Both the position numbers and the translations under genes were made by a program. 64,000 nt of DNA. It comes from Amaurobius ferox (taxonomy: Eukaryota; Arthropoda; Arachnida; Araneae; Amaurobiidae). The notes beneath the pieces are model-generated. The model searched no databases, was not told where the DNA came from, and saw only the letters and a program-made list of their open reading frames with translations. The stretch lies in NCBI GenBank assembly GCA_951213105.1, contig OX578140.1, forward strand, positions 28,478,780 through 28,542,779, written 5' to 3'. Numbering within the stretch: the first letter of the stretch is position 1; each line of letters starts with the position of its first letter. This document shows positions 1-10,375 of this stretch, piece by piece.

Positions 1-284
1 CACTTTTGCGATTTTAGAGTTCACTTCCCTTAAAAGTCAATGTAATTGAAAACATGTAGAAAAGACATTTACATTTCGAAATTGACACTTTCAATCACAC
101 AGAAATAAAACAATACTTTAATATACAATTTTAACACAGAGGTGTGAAAGCCTTATCACAATTTGTAGAACATTTTATTCTATAAAAATTTGGTGGATCC
201 TCAAATATAGATCCAGCATTTTTTTCGAAATGTCCTGCAAATAATCCCCGTTCACCGCTATGAATCATTGTTTTAAGATTGTTA
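1..284. other. AT-rich spacer, no gene seen
   Basis: I see no recognisable coding or RNA feature. A short minus-strand open frame at 131-334 has no recognisable domain and is not supported as a gene. Confidence 0.5.
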
Positions 285-1080
285 AAAATTCTGATGTAGG
301 CAGCACATGACTTTTCCTGCAAACTCATATTCACTTTCTCCTTATTTTTTTAATAATAATTTGAGTTTATCTGCACAAAATAACACCCATAAGTATTTTA
401 AATGACACTGAATTTCCACGTTAAACTTAAATTTGGTTCTCATTTGTTAGCTGGACTTATTGTCAAAGGTGGCGTAGCGAAAACGCAAAGAAACTAAAAT
501 ATCTAAAGAAAGCCTAGTCCTAGAGTAATTGGGTTAGTGCTATTCTTTTTGTTGTCAAAAATTACGTATAAAATAAGCATTTAATTTATATAATTGAGCG
601 TGCGTAGTCTTTCATTTTTAGATTTAACGATTTTTGTGGGCCATTTCGCAAAAGCAGCCCGTTCCTTTTTTCCGAATCGTACCAGAATAACCTACAAGTG
701 ATTTATATACCAAATTTTGTTAAATTTGGTCTAGTTTTTAGCTAAAGTTGATAAAGGCAATCTTTGCCGGCTATTTCGCAAGGAAGGAAGATTCTTTTAT
801 TACGAATCGTACTAAAATCTAATTAACATCAGGGTTTTCCACAAAATACTAACCTACCAAATTTTATGAAATTCGGTTCCTTAGTTTTTCAGTTAGAGTG
901 GATACAATATCCTCACAGACACACAGAAACACACAGATACACCCTTGCACACACAGACGTCTTCCTAAAAATAGTTTTTTTCGTGTTCTAGAAGTCCCCA
1001 AACTTGTAGATCCTTCGAAAATTCGAGTTCCAATCCTCGGCACGATTCCAATACTTTGAATACATACACATACACACATA
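285..1080 (+). repeat. Dispersed repeat family A, copy 1
   Basis: This segment recurs at about 22105-22877, 24740-25146 (5' part) and 38850-39470 (3' part). Shared landmarks in order are: CTGATGT..GCAGCACATGAC near the start; CTAGTCCTAGAGTAAT..GGGTT; TTGTTGTCAAAAATTAC; one or more GGGCCATTTCGCAAAA blocks; a CA-rich tract; and a conserved tail CGTGTTCTAGA..TCCC with GTAGATCC.TCGAAAA.TCGAGTT and CGATTCCAATAC. No coding capacity is apparent. It behaves like a non-coding interspersed repeat of spider type; its class is unknown. Confidence 0.7.
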
Positions 1081-1084
1081 TATT

Positions 1085-1320
1085 ACCTGTGTATCTGTGC
1101 ATTATCTGTATATCTAATTTCCGTGCCTACGCAATTACAATAGTAGTGATTTTAAATTATCCCTAAACTTATATTATTTCTACACCGAAGCCTAATTTTA
1201 ACTTATGCAGAATGCAAATATCTCAATCGATTGCAAGGTAAGTTATATAAGAATTGCTAAATTGTTTTCACGCATAATTATTTAGCTCTGGAGTTTGGAA
1301 TACAAGTTATATGAATGAAA
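1085..1320 (+). repeat. Dispersed repeat family B, copy 1
   Basis: It aligns by eye with 55608-55830. Shared blocks include CTGTGTAT.T...AT, the string ACGCAATT.CAAT, TATTTCTAC, CTTAATTTTAA, GCAGAATG/GTAGAATG, AAGAATTGCT.AATT and GGAGT.TGGAATA. The copies are clearly diverged, so it is an old repeat. No ORF is present. Confidence 0.55.
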
Positions 1321-2095
1321 TATTCATTGATTTTGAATAGAGAATCAAGCGATTTATATTTCGATGAAAGTTTGAATATTTAATTAAAAATTACTGTAAT
1401 ACTGTGATAATGTAAAATATATCACCACTGAATGTATCACATGCTAGAGATTTTTAAATAAAATTACATTGCAGTTGGAAAGCGTTTCATAATCAATGCT
1501 TATGCATGATTAATCTTTCTTATTAGTCATTCCGTTATATCGATGGAATAACAAGGCATGTTTAAGAATAAAAAGGGTGATATAAAAATGTAACCAGCTC
1601 ACCATAGAGGTCCTTTGATCACTCAATGTGTGCTGAAAACAGCATTATTGCAACCTGTGCGCCACGTATGGGCCATTGTCACACGTCTTATATTCGACAT
1701 GATTTGTTTTACCATCAATGCACTGAAAAATTCACATTTCAAAGTTTTAGCAAGTAAATGATTATTTTTGGATCCATGTTGGGAGCAACGGCTTTACACT
1801 GTGGCTACTGACCTTTGGTTGGGTAGATTTCTGGAATCCCATTCGTTTGTCCAATACATGATTTTTATGATAGGCTTTTGTTGACCCTTCATCTGTTACT
1901 TGCGTCAGAGGAGCGAGTTAGCCGGGCACCACAACCCTTGGACTGGTCAGCGATTTTAAGAGACATAATTCTTTTATTTACAACTTTCAGGTTTTTCCTT
2001 AAAGAATAGCCAGTTTTGATTACCTTAAATTCGATTTCAAATTTCATGGTTTTAATGCACTGATATAACATTTTATTGAATTATATTTCTGTAAT
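1321..2095. other. Spacer, no gene seen
   Basis: AT-rich, with a slightly more GC-balanced part at 1600-1950. No protein family is recognisable in any frame. It ends just before the GC-rich LINE 5' region. Confidence 0.4.
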
Positions 2096-2382
2096 AACAC
2101 CATTTTCCCCGTGTAGGGGCGGAATGTAGAATTACCTTACCCCCCCCCCCCTGTCTTTCGCAGAAGGCGAAAAATGAGGCCCCAGTGCTTGGGGGGATAG
2201 CCAGGTACCTGGTACCCTGACCCTGGGGATTATATCAGGGGACTGGTCTCCAGGTGGCGGGTTGGGCGTGGGACTAACAACTCCACCCCGGAAAAAAAAT
2301 CCCTGTTACGAAACCTTTAAGAAAGAAAAACCGGACTGATCTTTGGAAACGACCTCGGAAAGGAAAAGGGAAAAATCATTTT

Positions 2383-3366
2383 AGGATTGCGAGTTGGAAT
2401 GTGTTGAGTCTAAATCGAGCGAGAGCACTAAAGGAATTGAGGGATGTCCTGCAGAGATAAAGGATTTTGGAGGCTGCATTGCAGGAAATTACATGACAGG
2501 GCAGTAATATTGTGGATTTCAAGGAGTTACAATGTTTTATAGTGGAGGAGATAGACATGAATATGGCACAGGATTTGTAGTTGATAAATTTGTGAAGCAA
2601 AACATTTTGAACTTTGACCCAGTGAGTGAAATAATTTACTCCATTAGAATAAAGGACTGGATGTTCAATGATACAATAATTTGTGCTTATGTACCAACAG
2701 AGAATTCTGATATGGAAGAAAAGGATAAATTTTATGAACAACTGGAGAGGAAATAGGATATAGCGCCGAAAAGTGATGTTAAGATGACAGTTGGAGATTT
2801 TAATGCTAAAATAGGAAAGAAGGAGTGTTTTTGACCAGTAATTGGCAGGGAGAGCTTTCATGATGAGTGTAATGATAACGGTACTGAACTCATTGGCTTT
2901 GCGACATTGTAATAATGCGACAATTAGTAGCACATTTTTCCCGCATAAAAATATCCATAAGACAACATGGAAGTCTCCAGATGGATTTACTGAAAATCAG
3001 ATAGATCATGTTTTGATAGATCGGAGACATGCATCGGATGTGCTAGATGTAAGATCATGTAGAGGTGCAGATCTAGATTCTGACCATTTTATGATTAGGG
3101 TGAAATATAGACAAAAACTTGCAAACTACAGAAACCAGAAGAGCGAGAAATATATTCAGTACAATACACAGTGTCTTAGTGGTAATGATATGTTGAGAAA
3201 TAGCTATCAAAGTGCGTTAAATAGGAGAATAGAAGTTGGTAAGGACGGGTTAAGAGATGGAACTGTAGAAGAAAGATGGAGAAGTATTCAAGACCTGATT
3301 GGAAATACAGTAAAAGAGATGTTGAGAGAAAAACAAAGAGATATAAGATCGGATTGGTTTCAATGA
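2383..3366 (+). pseudogene. LINE endonuclease domain, degraded
   Basis: The endonuclease nicks target DNA to start target-primed reverse transcription. The start RIASWNVLSLNRARALKEL (from 2383) is the typical first strand of this family. Further on are AYVPTENSD (about 2690), the segment TTWKSPDG with NQIDHVLIDRR (about 2960-3030), and DSDHFMIRVKYR (about 3075), which carries the conserved SDH triad end. In-frame stops occur after LQR near 2457 and after QLERK at 2756, and the frame changes before 2842. It continues past the domain into the linker region. Confidence 0.8.
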
Positions 3367-3779
3367 GGATTGCGTAACTACTGTTAGAGAAAGAAATTAA
3401 GCAAGAGAGAGGATTCTGCAGAGGATGACTAGACATATGGTGGATTATTATAAACAAAAAAGAAGTGAAACAAAAACTCCTCAGAAAAAAGTAAAAAGAA
3501 TGGGAAGGAAACAGACAGAGTTATAGAGGAATAACATGAAAGACATGCCACTAGAGATTTTTTAAGGAAATCAAGGAGGTAATAAAGGGATTTCAACCTA
3601 GAACAAGTATTTGTAGAGCAAAGGATGGAGAGTTCATTGGTGGAAGGACGGCGATTTTGGGAAGATCGCGTGAATATTTTGAGGAATTGCTTAATGCTGA
3701 AGGAGGTGGTTCTGAGGGCAGTTTACAGAAGGAAACTGAGCGATCCGAAGGAATGGATTGACCGGAAAGAGAAGAGGTT

Positions 3780-5278
3780 TATTGTGTTATTAAGAAGCTA
3801 AATAATTATAAGTCTCCAAGCGAGGACAACCTTACAGCAGAACTTTTCAAACACGGAGGTAATGTTTTCATGGAAGAGATTTATTTTATGATTAAAGAAG
3901 TATGGGGTAATGAGGTAATGCCGAGGAGTTGGCAAATGGCAGTAATTTGCCCTATTCATAACAAGGGGGACGTGAGAAATTGTAATAATTATCGTGGAAT
4001 TTCTCTTTTAAACGTTGCGTCTAAAATCTTTGTAAAATTGATTAGTATTCGGTTGGAGGAAGACATGGAAAAACTGGTGGGAGATTATCAGTGTGGCTGC
4101 AGGAAAAACCGATCTACGGTTGACCAAATTTTCTCAATAAAAACTGTTCTTGAGAAATGTTATGAATTTAACTTTGATATTCACTAACTTTTTGTCGATT
4201 TTAGACAAGCTTATTATAGTATTGACAGAGCTAAGTTGTTTTGGATTTTAAAGGATTTGAGTATTCCCCCAAGTTAATAGGATTAATTCGATTGACTCTC
4301 TCGAACACTTCAACAAAAATAAGAATTCAAAACACATTTTTAGAAGAATTCGAGGTAAAAAAAATGAGACAGGGAGATCCACTGTCAACTGGTCTGTTCA
4401 ACTTGTGTCTAGAATATGTAATCCAAAAAAACAATATTGGACCCAGAGGGACAACTTTTAACAGAACTTGCCAAGTTTTTGCATTTGCAAATGATCTGGT
4501 TTTGTTGAGCAGAAACCAAAGGACACTCAGTGAGTGTTGTTTTGATCTGCTTTTATTTTCCAGAGAAGTCGGTTTAAGTGTAAATAACTCAAAAACTAAC
4601 TATATGGTAAATACTAGAAATGATGAAAGATTTCAAGGATGTTAAACTTTTTGACTGTAAGGGAATAAACTGTGAAAGAGTTAAGGAATTTAAATATTTG
4701 GGTTCACTTGTTACTAATAATAATGAGATTAAACTAGAAATTAGAGCAAGAATTTCTGCTGGAAACAGCTATTATTTTGCCTTACAGAAACTATTGCGGT
4801 CAAGCTTTGTAAATATTAAACTCAAAATACTCATCTATAAAGTGATAATTAGACCAATTGTTCTATACGGATCGGAGCCTTGGACTTTAATTAAAAGAGA
4901 TACCGATCTTTTGGGAATATGGGAAAGAAAAACTCTGCGGAGAATTTTGGGAGCAATTTGTGAAGATGGACATTGGAGGAGTAGAACAAATAAAGAGATT
5001 TATGCAAGATATAAAGAAATAGATGTTGTTACAACTATAAGGAAAAAAGAATTCAATGGCATGGACATATGATGAGGATGGAGAAGAGAGTTACTAGAAG
5101 GCTTTTAGAGGGAAACCCAGGTGGGTCAAGATCTCGAGGAAGACCTAGAATCAGATGGAAGGAGCAAGTAGAGAAGGATTTGCAATTGCTTAGTATTAGC
5201 AATTATAAAAGGAAAGCGGCCAATAGAAAGGAATGGTCAAAAATCTTAAAGGAGGTCAAGGCCCTAGAAGGGTTGTAG
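3780..5278 (+). pseudogene. LINE reverse transcriptase domain, degraded
   Basis: RT landmarks are KLNNYKSPSEDNLTAELFKH (about 3795), NYRGISLLNVASKIF (about 3990), CGCRKNRSTVDQIF (about 4095), MRQGDPLSTGLFN (about 4370) and the catalytic core, read here as AFANDLVLLS (about 4480). Family members normally have ADD at that point, so the first aspartate after A is Asn in this copy. The C-terminal part includes FKYLGSLV (about 4690) and the Arg-rich RRLLEGNPGGSRSRGRPRI tail. Frames change near 4190-4240, 4630 and 5065. The copy cannot make an active RT. Confidence 0.85.
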
Positions 5279-5353
5279 TACCATGAGGATGAATAACACC
5301 ATTTAAAACTTAAATAAAAAGTTCAAGGTCAAACAAAATGTGTATTTTAAACA

Positions 5354-5730
5354 AATATAATATACGACAGTGTTTTGATAATATGATCATTTGTTTAGTG
5401 ACTTATACCCTCACTCAGTTCTTGTTTTATTGCGTTTGACGATTGTTTTATGAAAATTCTAATTAGCTAGTGATTTATTAACTGTATTTTGCGTTTTTTG
5501 CTGTGTTATAGTTTTCGCTATCCAGATATCCAACCTTTCTCTTTATAAAAATGCCTGCATAGCTATGTACTCAAAAACTACATTTATATAGGTATAAATA
5601 TCTATCGTACCTGTAGCGTAAAAATCTGAATTGTCTGTAAGAAATACATAATGAGTCAAGAAACAAGAAGAAATGTATGAGGTCCAATTGTTCGCATATG
5701 TTTTTTATTTTTATTTATACAGCATTTATT
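5354..5730 (+). repeat. 377-bp direct repeat, copy 1
   Basis: By eye it is identical over the whole length to 6236-6612 (offset 882 bp). It starts AATATAATATACGAC and ends ACAGCATTTATT. It begins about 25 bp after the LINE tail. It has no ORF and no TG..CA ends, so LTR identity is not supported. Confidence 0.85.
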
Positions 5731-6235
5731 AAAGAATAACAGGTACACAAAAAAACTCACAGCAAGGGTATAACAAGGGCAATAAAAAGGACAACCCTCA
5801 AAAAATTTTAGAATCCCGTTTTACATCTATCTTAAAGCACGTTCCTGAAAACAGTTAATTGATTTTTTTACATTCAAATTTGTCATTTCTGTTTTTCATA
5901 AAAAGAAATGCCATTAAACAACGATTAAATCTGCATGGAAATTAAATCTGTCCTCCAATTATATTCAGTCTTTAATTCTTACAGAATTCGTAAACAAACA
6001 TAAAATTTGAGTTTAAAAATTATACGTCTCCCTGCGATTAAAAAACATATTAGTAAACATCACAAACAGAAATATAAAATGAAAGCATTCATTTTATCGA
6101 TAGAAAAATAAAATTCTATATAATACTAACTACGACGCCCGCATCTAGTGGTCATATTTTTCAGCAATCGCTTTTTAAAGGTTTGATCATATATCAGAAA
6201 GCAAGAGTTGATGTAAAACGAGTAAACGTTATTTG
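5731..6235. other. 505-bp segment between direct repeats
   Basis: AT-rich, with no coding signal. It lies between the two perfect 377-bp repeats. It could be the non-repeated part of an 882-bp partial tandem duplication, or the interior of a very small terminal-repeat element. Confidence 0.4.
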
Positions 6236-6612
6236 AATATAATATACGACAGTGTTTTGATAATATGATCATTTGTTTAGTGACTTATACCCTCACTCAG
6301 TTCTTGTTTTATTGCGTTTGACGATTGTTTTATGAAAATTCTAATTAGCTAGTGATTTATTAACTGTATTTTGCGTTTTTTGCTGTGTTATAGTTTTCGC
6401 TATCCAGATATCCAACCTTTCTCTTTATAAAAATGCCTGCATAGCTATGTACTCAAAAACTACATTTATATAGGTATAAATATCTATCGTACCTGTAGCG
6501 TAAAAATCTGAATTGTCTGTAAGAAATACATAATGAGTCAAGAAACAAGAAGAAATGTATGAGGTCCAATTGTTCGCATATGTTTTTTATTTTTATTTAT
6601 ACAGCATTTATT
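6236..6612 (+). repeat. 377-bp direct repeat, copy 2
   Basis: Identical by eye to 5354-5730. The absence of differences means recent duplication, gene conversion or an assembly artefact. Confidence 0.85.
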
Positions 6613-7338
6613 TACATTTGAAATTATTGCTTGCTAGCTTAATAGAGTTTAAAACTAATTGAATAAGAAGCATCATTATTAGCTCTACAGCTAATGCCTG
6701 AATTGGTAAACTGCGGTTCTTAGTTATAGCAAATGAGTTGATCTCTAACAGTAAAACTAATGCCTATAGTTTATTTCAAACATACCAATAATTTTCATCT
6801 TCGGGAATGACAGTTTATTTCGAATATCCTAAACAAGAAATGAATTTTTCCATAAAATTAAATAGAATTAAATAAAAAACCGAACGAAGATTTTTAACAT
6901 CATAAGTTTTTTTTAACAAATCACTGAAAGTAGTTTATTCAAAAAATTGTGACAGGAGAATCTTTAAAACTGTATTTCGTGATCTTACTTAAACTTCAAG
7001 TCATTTATATTCTAAAAATTTTTTCTGTTTCAAAAAATGAATAAAATCCAACACAAAAAGTAATCTAGGAATGAAAGCATCAGGAAATTAAGCTACAGTT
7101 AAGGCGGATTACATGTTAAGTCTGTTTATTTATGCACATCCACAGTTTTTTTAGTAAGAAAAATGATGGAGGTTTTATGCAAAATCAAGAAAACCATTAG
7201 CTAGTATATTTTAGAATTTTTATTATAATGCATAGAGTCAGGAGTTTAAATAGTATTGATTTCTTTTAATGCTTGCAATGGTTTTATTCATAATTACACA
7301 GTATTGACATTTGATTGATGAAAATATGATTATAGGTT
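6613..7338. other. AT-rich spacer, no gene seen
   Basis: No recognisable protein, RNA or repeat family. Confidence 0.4.
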
Positions 7339-7686
7339 GTGATTGAAATAAAAAAAATCATTTTTCTTTAAGTAATTTAAAATTTATTCTATAACGAGTT
7401 AGATTTTTTTTTGGAAACTTTTTCCTCTTCATTATTTCCTGACACATTTTATCAATGTTTTCTGATTGCTAGAAACTTCAAAAGCACAGCGGAGTATAAA
7501 AGTCGGCCAATTTTCTAACCGATTAGAAGAACTTAAAAAAGTGCCGCTATTTTAGTCCGATTTCTTTCCCTCGATCTGAAAGCACATAGTTGCCAGAAGA
7601 ACGTAACGAATCAAAATGCATATAATAATGAAACTCAAATTGAATAAATAGCAGATTGAAATAAATTTATTGTATAACAAAATTAG
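7339..7686 (+). repeat. Tandem ~350-bp unit 1 with TATA box
   Basis: It starts GTGATTGAAATAAA and ends GTATAACAAAATTAG. It is followed at once by a second copy (7687-8049), roughly 90% similar by eye. The most conserved part runs from GATTGCTAGAAACTTC through GCGGAGTATAAAAGTCGG to AAATTGAATAAATAG. Confidence 0.8.
7495..7502 (+). promoter_or_regulatory. TATA box in tandem unit 1
   Basis: TATAAAAG in the context GCGGAG-TATAAAAG-TCGG is a good metazoan TATA match. About 120 bp downstream an ATG (7616) opens an 11-codon frame, MHIIMKLKLNK, then a stop. Promoter function is inferred. Confidence 0.35.
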
Positions 7687-8049
7687 TGATTGAAATAAAG
7701 AAATTCATTTTTCTTTAAGTTATTTAAAATTTATTCTGTAACAAGTTACGATTTTTTTTCTTTTGGAAACTCTTTCTTCATAATTATTTTTCTGGCACAT
7801 TGTACGATATTTTATCAATGTTTTATGATTGCTAGAAACTTCAAAAGCACAGCGGAGTATAAAAGTCGGTCAATTTTCTAACCCATTAGCTGAACTTAAA
7901 AAAGTATCGCCATTTTAGTCCGATTTCTTTCTCTCAATCTGAAAGTACATAGTTGCCAGAAGAACGTAACGAAACAAAATGCATATAATAATGAAACTCA
8001 AATTGAATAAATAGTAGATTGAAATAAATTTATCGTATAACAAAATTAG
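7687..8049 (+). repeat. Tandem ~350-bp unit 2 with TATA box
   Basis: Second copy of the unit at 7339-7686. It has the TATA box at 7858-7865 and the ATG at 7979 followed by the same 11 codons. It has small indels, such as an extra GTACGATATT near 7802. Confidence 0.8.
7858..7865 (+). promoter_or_regulatory. TATA box in tandem unit 2
   Basis: TATAAAAG in a context nearly identical to that of unit 1. No convincing longer gene starts downstream of either copy. Confidence 0.35.
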
Positions 8050-8936
8050 CTCATTTCAAGAATTCCATTTGTTTTTCAATAATTTAATTTTTTTAAAATC
8101 CCATTTTACACTCTATTATTTTTCATTTCAAAAATTGTTTGTTTATTTTTCAATTATTTAAATTAGGAAAATCATCATTTTCTTTCAAGTAATTTAAATT
8201 ATTAAAAAATCGTTTTTTTATTTCTAATGGTTTCAATTTCAAGACAGGTGACTTTAAGAATGATAATTTAAAGTTAATATTTATGTTTAGGAATTTCAAA
8301 TTTAAAAATCCTCTGTTTTAATAAAAAAATATAATTTTTTTAAATATTCTTTGATTTCATATAATTTAACTTCAGAATCTTCTGCTGGCTTCTTAATGAT
8401 TTAAATTTCAAAAAGTTTTTGTTTACATGTTACTAAACTGGTAATAGACTTTGATATTTCAAATTTGAAAAACTTTATTTTCTTACAATAATTTAAATTT
8501 AAATCATAAGTTTACAAAATAATGAAACGGTCAACATATTAACAAATAGCGCTGCCACCTACAGAAAGATCGTGAAAATTCACATAACGTAAGACATCAT
8601 ATAAAGACCATGCCATATATATATATCATAATTGACTGGTCATTTTTTTATTTAGCTGCAAATAGTTATGGAGGCATTAACTACACAAGTACCTAAAATT
8701 ATTAAAAAGTATAACACATGAATACGTTTTCGAACATGCCACTGTAAGGGTTAGCAGCATAGATCCAGGAGATATGTATATATAAGGGCAGAGCATACAC
8801 ATTAAAGTGTGTGAATCGCAGCTTAAATTTCAGCATATCACTGATAACAGTATCGAAACTGCATGGGCGAATAACATTATAGTAAAAAAAATCGATCAAA
8901 GCCATTTTGAAATTTCTCTTTCAATTTACGCTAATG
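8050..8936. other. AT-rich spacer with a TATATAAGG element
   Basis: Very AT-rich, with no coding signal. At 8777-8787 there is TATATATAAGG followed by GCAGAGCATACACATT, which resembles a core promoter. The frame downstream (8807-9085) runs into the short repeat and SINE tail and is not a convincing gene. Confidence 0.35.
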
Positions 8937-9050
8937 AAAAAGTATTTTTCGGTGTTATCAGAAAGTATTTTTCGGCATTACCAAAACGTATTTTTCTGCG
9001 TTATCAGAAAGAATTTTTCGGCGTTATAAAAAAGCATTGTTCGGGGGTAA
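8937..9050 (+). repeat. Short tandem repeat, ~23-24 bp unit
   Basis: Four to five imperfect copies of a unit like AAAGTATTTTTCGGCGTTATC. Units at about 8938, 8961, 8984, 9007 and 9030 differ by a few substitutions. Confidence 0.75.
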
Positions 9051-9059
9051 AATACCCAA

Positions 9060-9130
9060 ATTTGATATATGGTTGTTGTTGCTGAGACCCAGACCGTCCG
9101 ACCTACCCAGAAAGATTTGATATATGGTTG
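9060..9130 (-). mobile_element. 39-bp 5'-truncated SINE with 16-bp TSD
   Basis: The insert at 9076-9114 contains only the 3' tail of the SINE seen in full at 10074-10361 (GAGACCCAGACCGTCCGACC in plus orientation, after a GTT tract). It is flanked by ATTTGATATATGGTTG at 9060-9075 and again at 9115-9130. This shows target-primed insertion with extreme 5' truncation. Confidence 0.85.
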
Positions 9131-10059
9131 AAGAGCTTCTATGAAATTTTGGTGCCACTTTTCAAACGTACTTAATTTTGCGACTTAATGGCGAGATACT
9201 CTTTGTCGAAATGATGCTTGCTCGCATGTGAAGTCAATAAATAAGTATTAAAGCGTGAAATATGTAATAATGCGCGCGCTAATCAGTATCTCAATATAAA
9301 ATACATTGACACGGATTCAAAACGTTTAAATTTGCATTTTTATATTTACTTTTCAAAAGCAAAAATCAGAACGGATCATGATTTAAAATCGACTAATCCA
9401 TGGATATAGCGTCCCTTGTCCTTCGTAGATTGATCTCTTATGTAACACATTCACTGCAGATGTAATTTCATTTAACTGGTATTAAAATATGTTGTCACGG
9501 ATTATATCGTCTATTTTTCTTACCTTTATAAATAAAATATTTGAAATAGAAGTAGTAATCAGATCGAGGTAGACCGATCGTCATTTCGCTGTTTTCTGAA
9601 AACAAAACCACGATCCCATTGTAATGTTTAAACAGATCCCAAGGATAAATTTTAAAAAGGTTTTTAAAATGGCTTATATCGATGAGTGACTACGGGTATC
9701 ATTAGCAGCTTATAATATATTCTAAACAAGGCACTTAATTTGGGATTCTCGAAAACTACTTAATTTTTTAATTTTAGAATGCTTCTTTGATCTTAAAATA
9801 TTCTTTATCTTTCAATAATTCTGTGAGATCAGATTTGAAGCAAGATATAGTGAAGACAGTTTTATGTTGAATATTTATGATTGTCTGTAAAATCAAACAA
9901 TGCATCAGACTTAAGGACGCCAGTTTTATTGCATCCTGACCCGAGAGGTCAAATAAGGGTATAAACATAGGGATATAAAATGAAGACACGAGATTGGGTA
10001 GTGATGTTAACCAATTATTCAAGATGTCTTGTCGCATTGCCCTAAGGTCGGGCAATCAT
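9131..10059. other. Spacer, no gene seen
   Basis: A minus-strand open frame at 9774-10055 (93 codons) has no recognisable domain. Nothing else was recognised. Confidence 0.4.
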
Positions 10060-10375
10060 AGCCAAAGAGGCGTTGTTGTTGTTGAGACCCAGACCGTCCG
10101 ACCTGCCAGAAAGGTGTAAGGTAACCGTTTGGACGGCCGGGAAGTGCCACCCAATTTAGACCGGAACCCAGTGGGGGAAGCATCCACAGGGACCGTACCC
10201 TCCTTCCCCTACCACCAACCTCTTGGAAGGACTTTCGGACCCACATGTTTAACGTGATCGTACTCCGCATGAACACGGCGGCAGTTTTGGCAGTGGCTGG
10301 AATCGAACCCGGGCCTACCGAGTGCAACTCCAGCGCGCTAACCAATGGGCTACCGCGCCCCAGCCAAAGAGGCGT
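10060..10375 (-). mobile_element. tRNA-derived SINE, full length, with 14-bp TSD
   Basis: The SINE body is 10074-10361, read on the minus strand. It has a tRNA-like head starting GGGGCGCGGTAGCCC, an A box at about 10342-10352, and a perfect B box GGTTCGATTCC at 10299-10309. A non-tRNA body containing GGACGG blocks follows, then a 3' (GTT)n-complement tail. Flanking AGCCAAAGAGGCGT occurs at 10060-10073 and 10362-10375. The head would be transcribed by RNA polymerase III through the internal boxes. The partner LINE is not identified: the LINE at 2.1-5.3 kb does not share this tail. Confidence 0.92.

Larger units (their letters stand above)
2100..5330 (+). mobile_element. Non-LTR retrotransposon (LINE), RTE/Proto2-like, broken
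   Basis: A nearly full-length but dead LINE. It opens with a GC-rich leader holding a run of Cs near 2140, continues with an apurinic-type endonuclease region and a reverse transcriptase region, and ends in the conserved tail GRPRIRWKEQVEKDL (about 5140-5190). The protein is scattered over at least five open segments in shifting frames. The arrangement of endonuclease, RT and tail matches LINE elements often annotated as craniofacial development protein 2-like. I assign the RTE/Proto2 group from motif style only, so the clade is tentative. No flanking duplication was recognised. Confidence 0.85.

Noticed and set aside
2376..2933. 185-codon minus-strand open frame
   Set aside because: It lies antisense to the LINE endonuclease region, whose plus-strand motifs are clear; it is a shadow.
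5354..6612. LTR pair of a miniature LTR element
   Set aside because: No TG..CA ends, primer-binding site or polypurine tract could be found, so it was kept only as a direct repeat pair.
10019..10345. 108-codon minus frame over the SINE
   Set aside because: The sequence is the SINE itself (tRNA-like head, B box, target duplications), not a protein gene.
10290..10361. Functional tRNA gene on the minus strand
   Set aside because: A and B boxes are present but the sequence continues into a SINE body and tail with flanking duplications, and no clean anticodon arm was seen.
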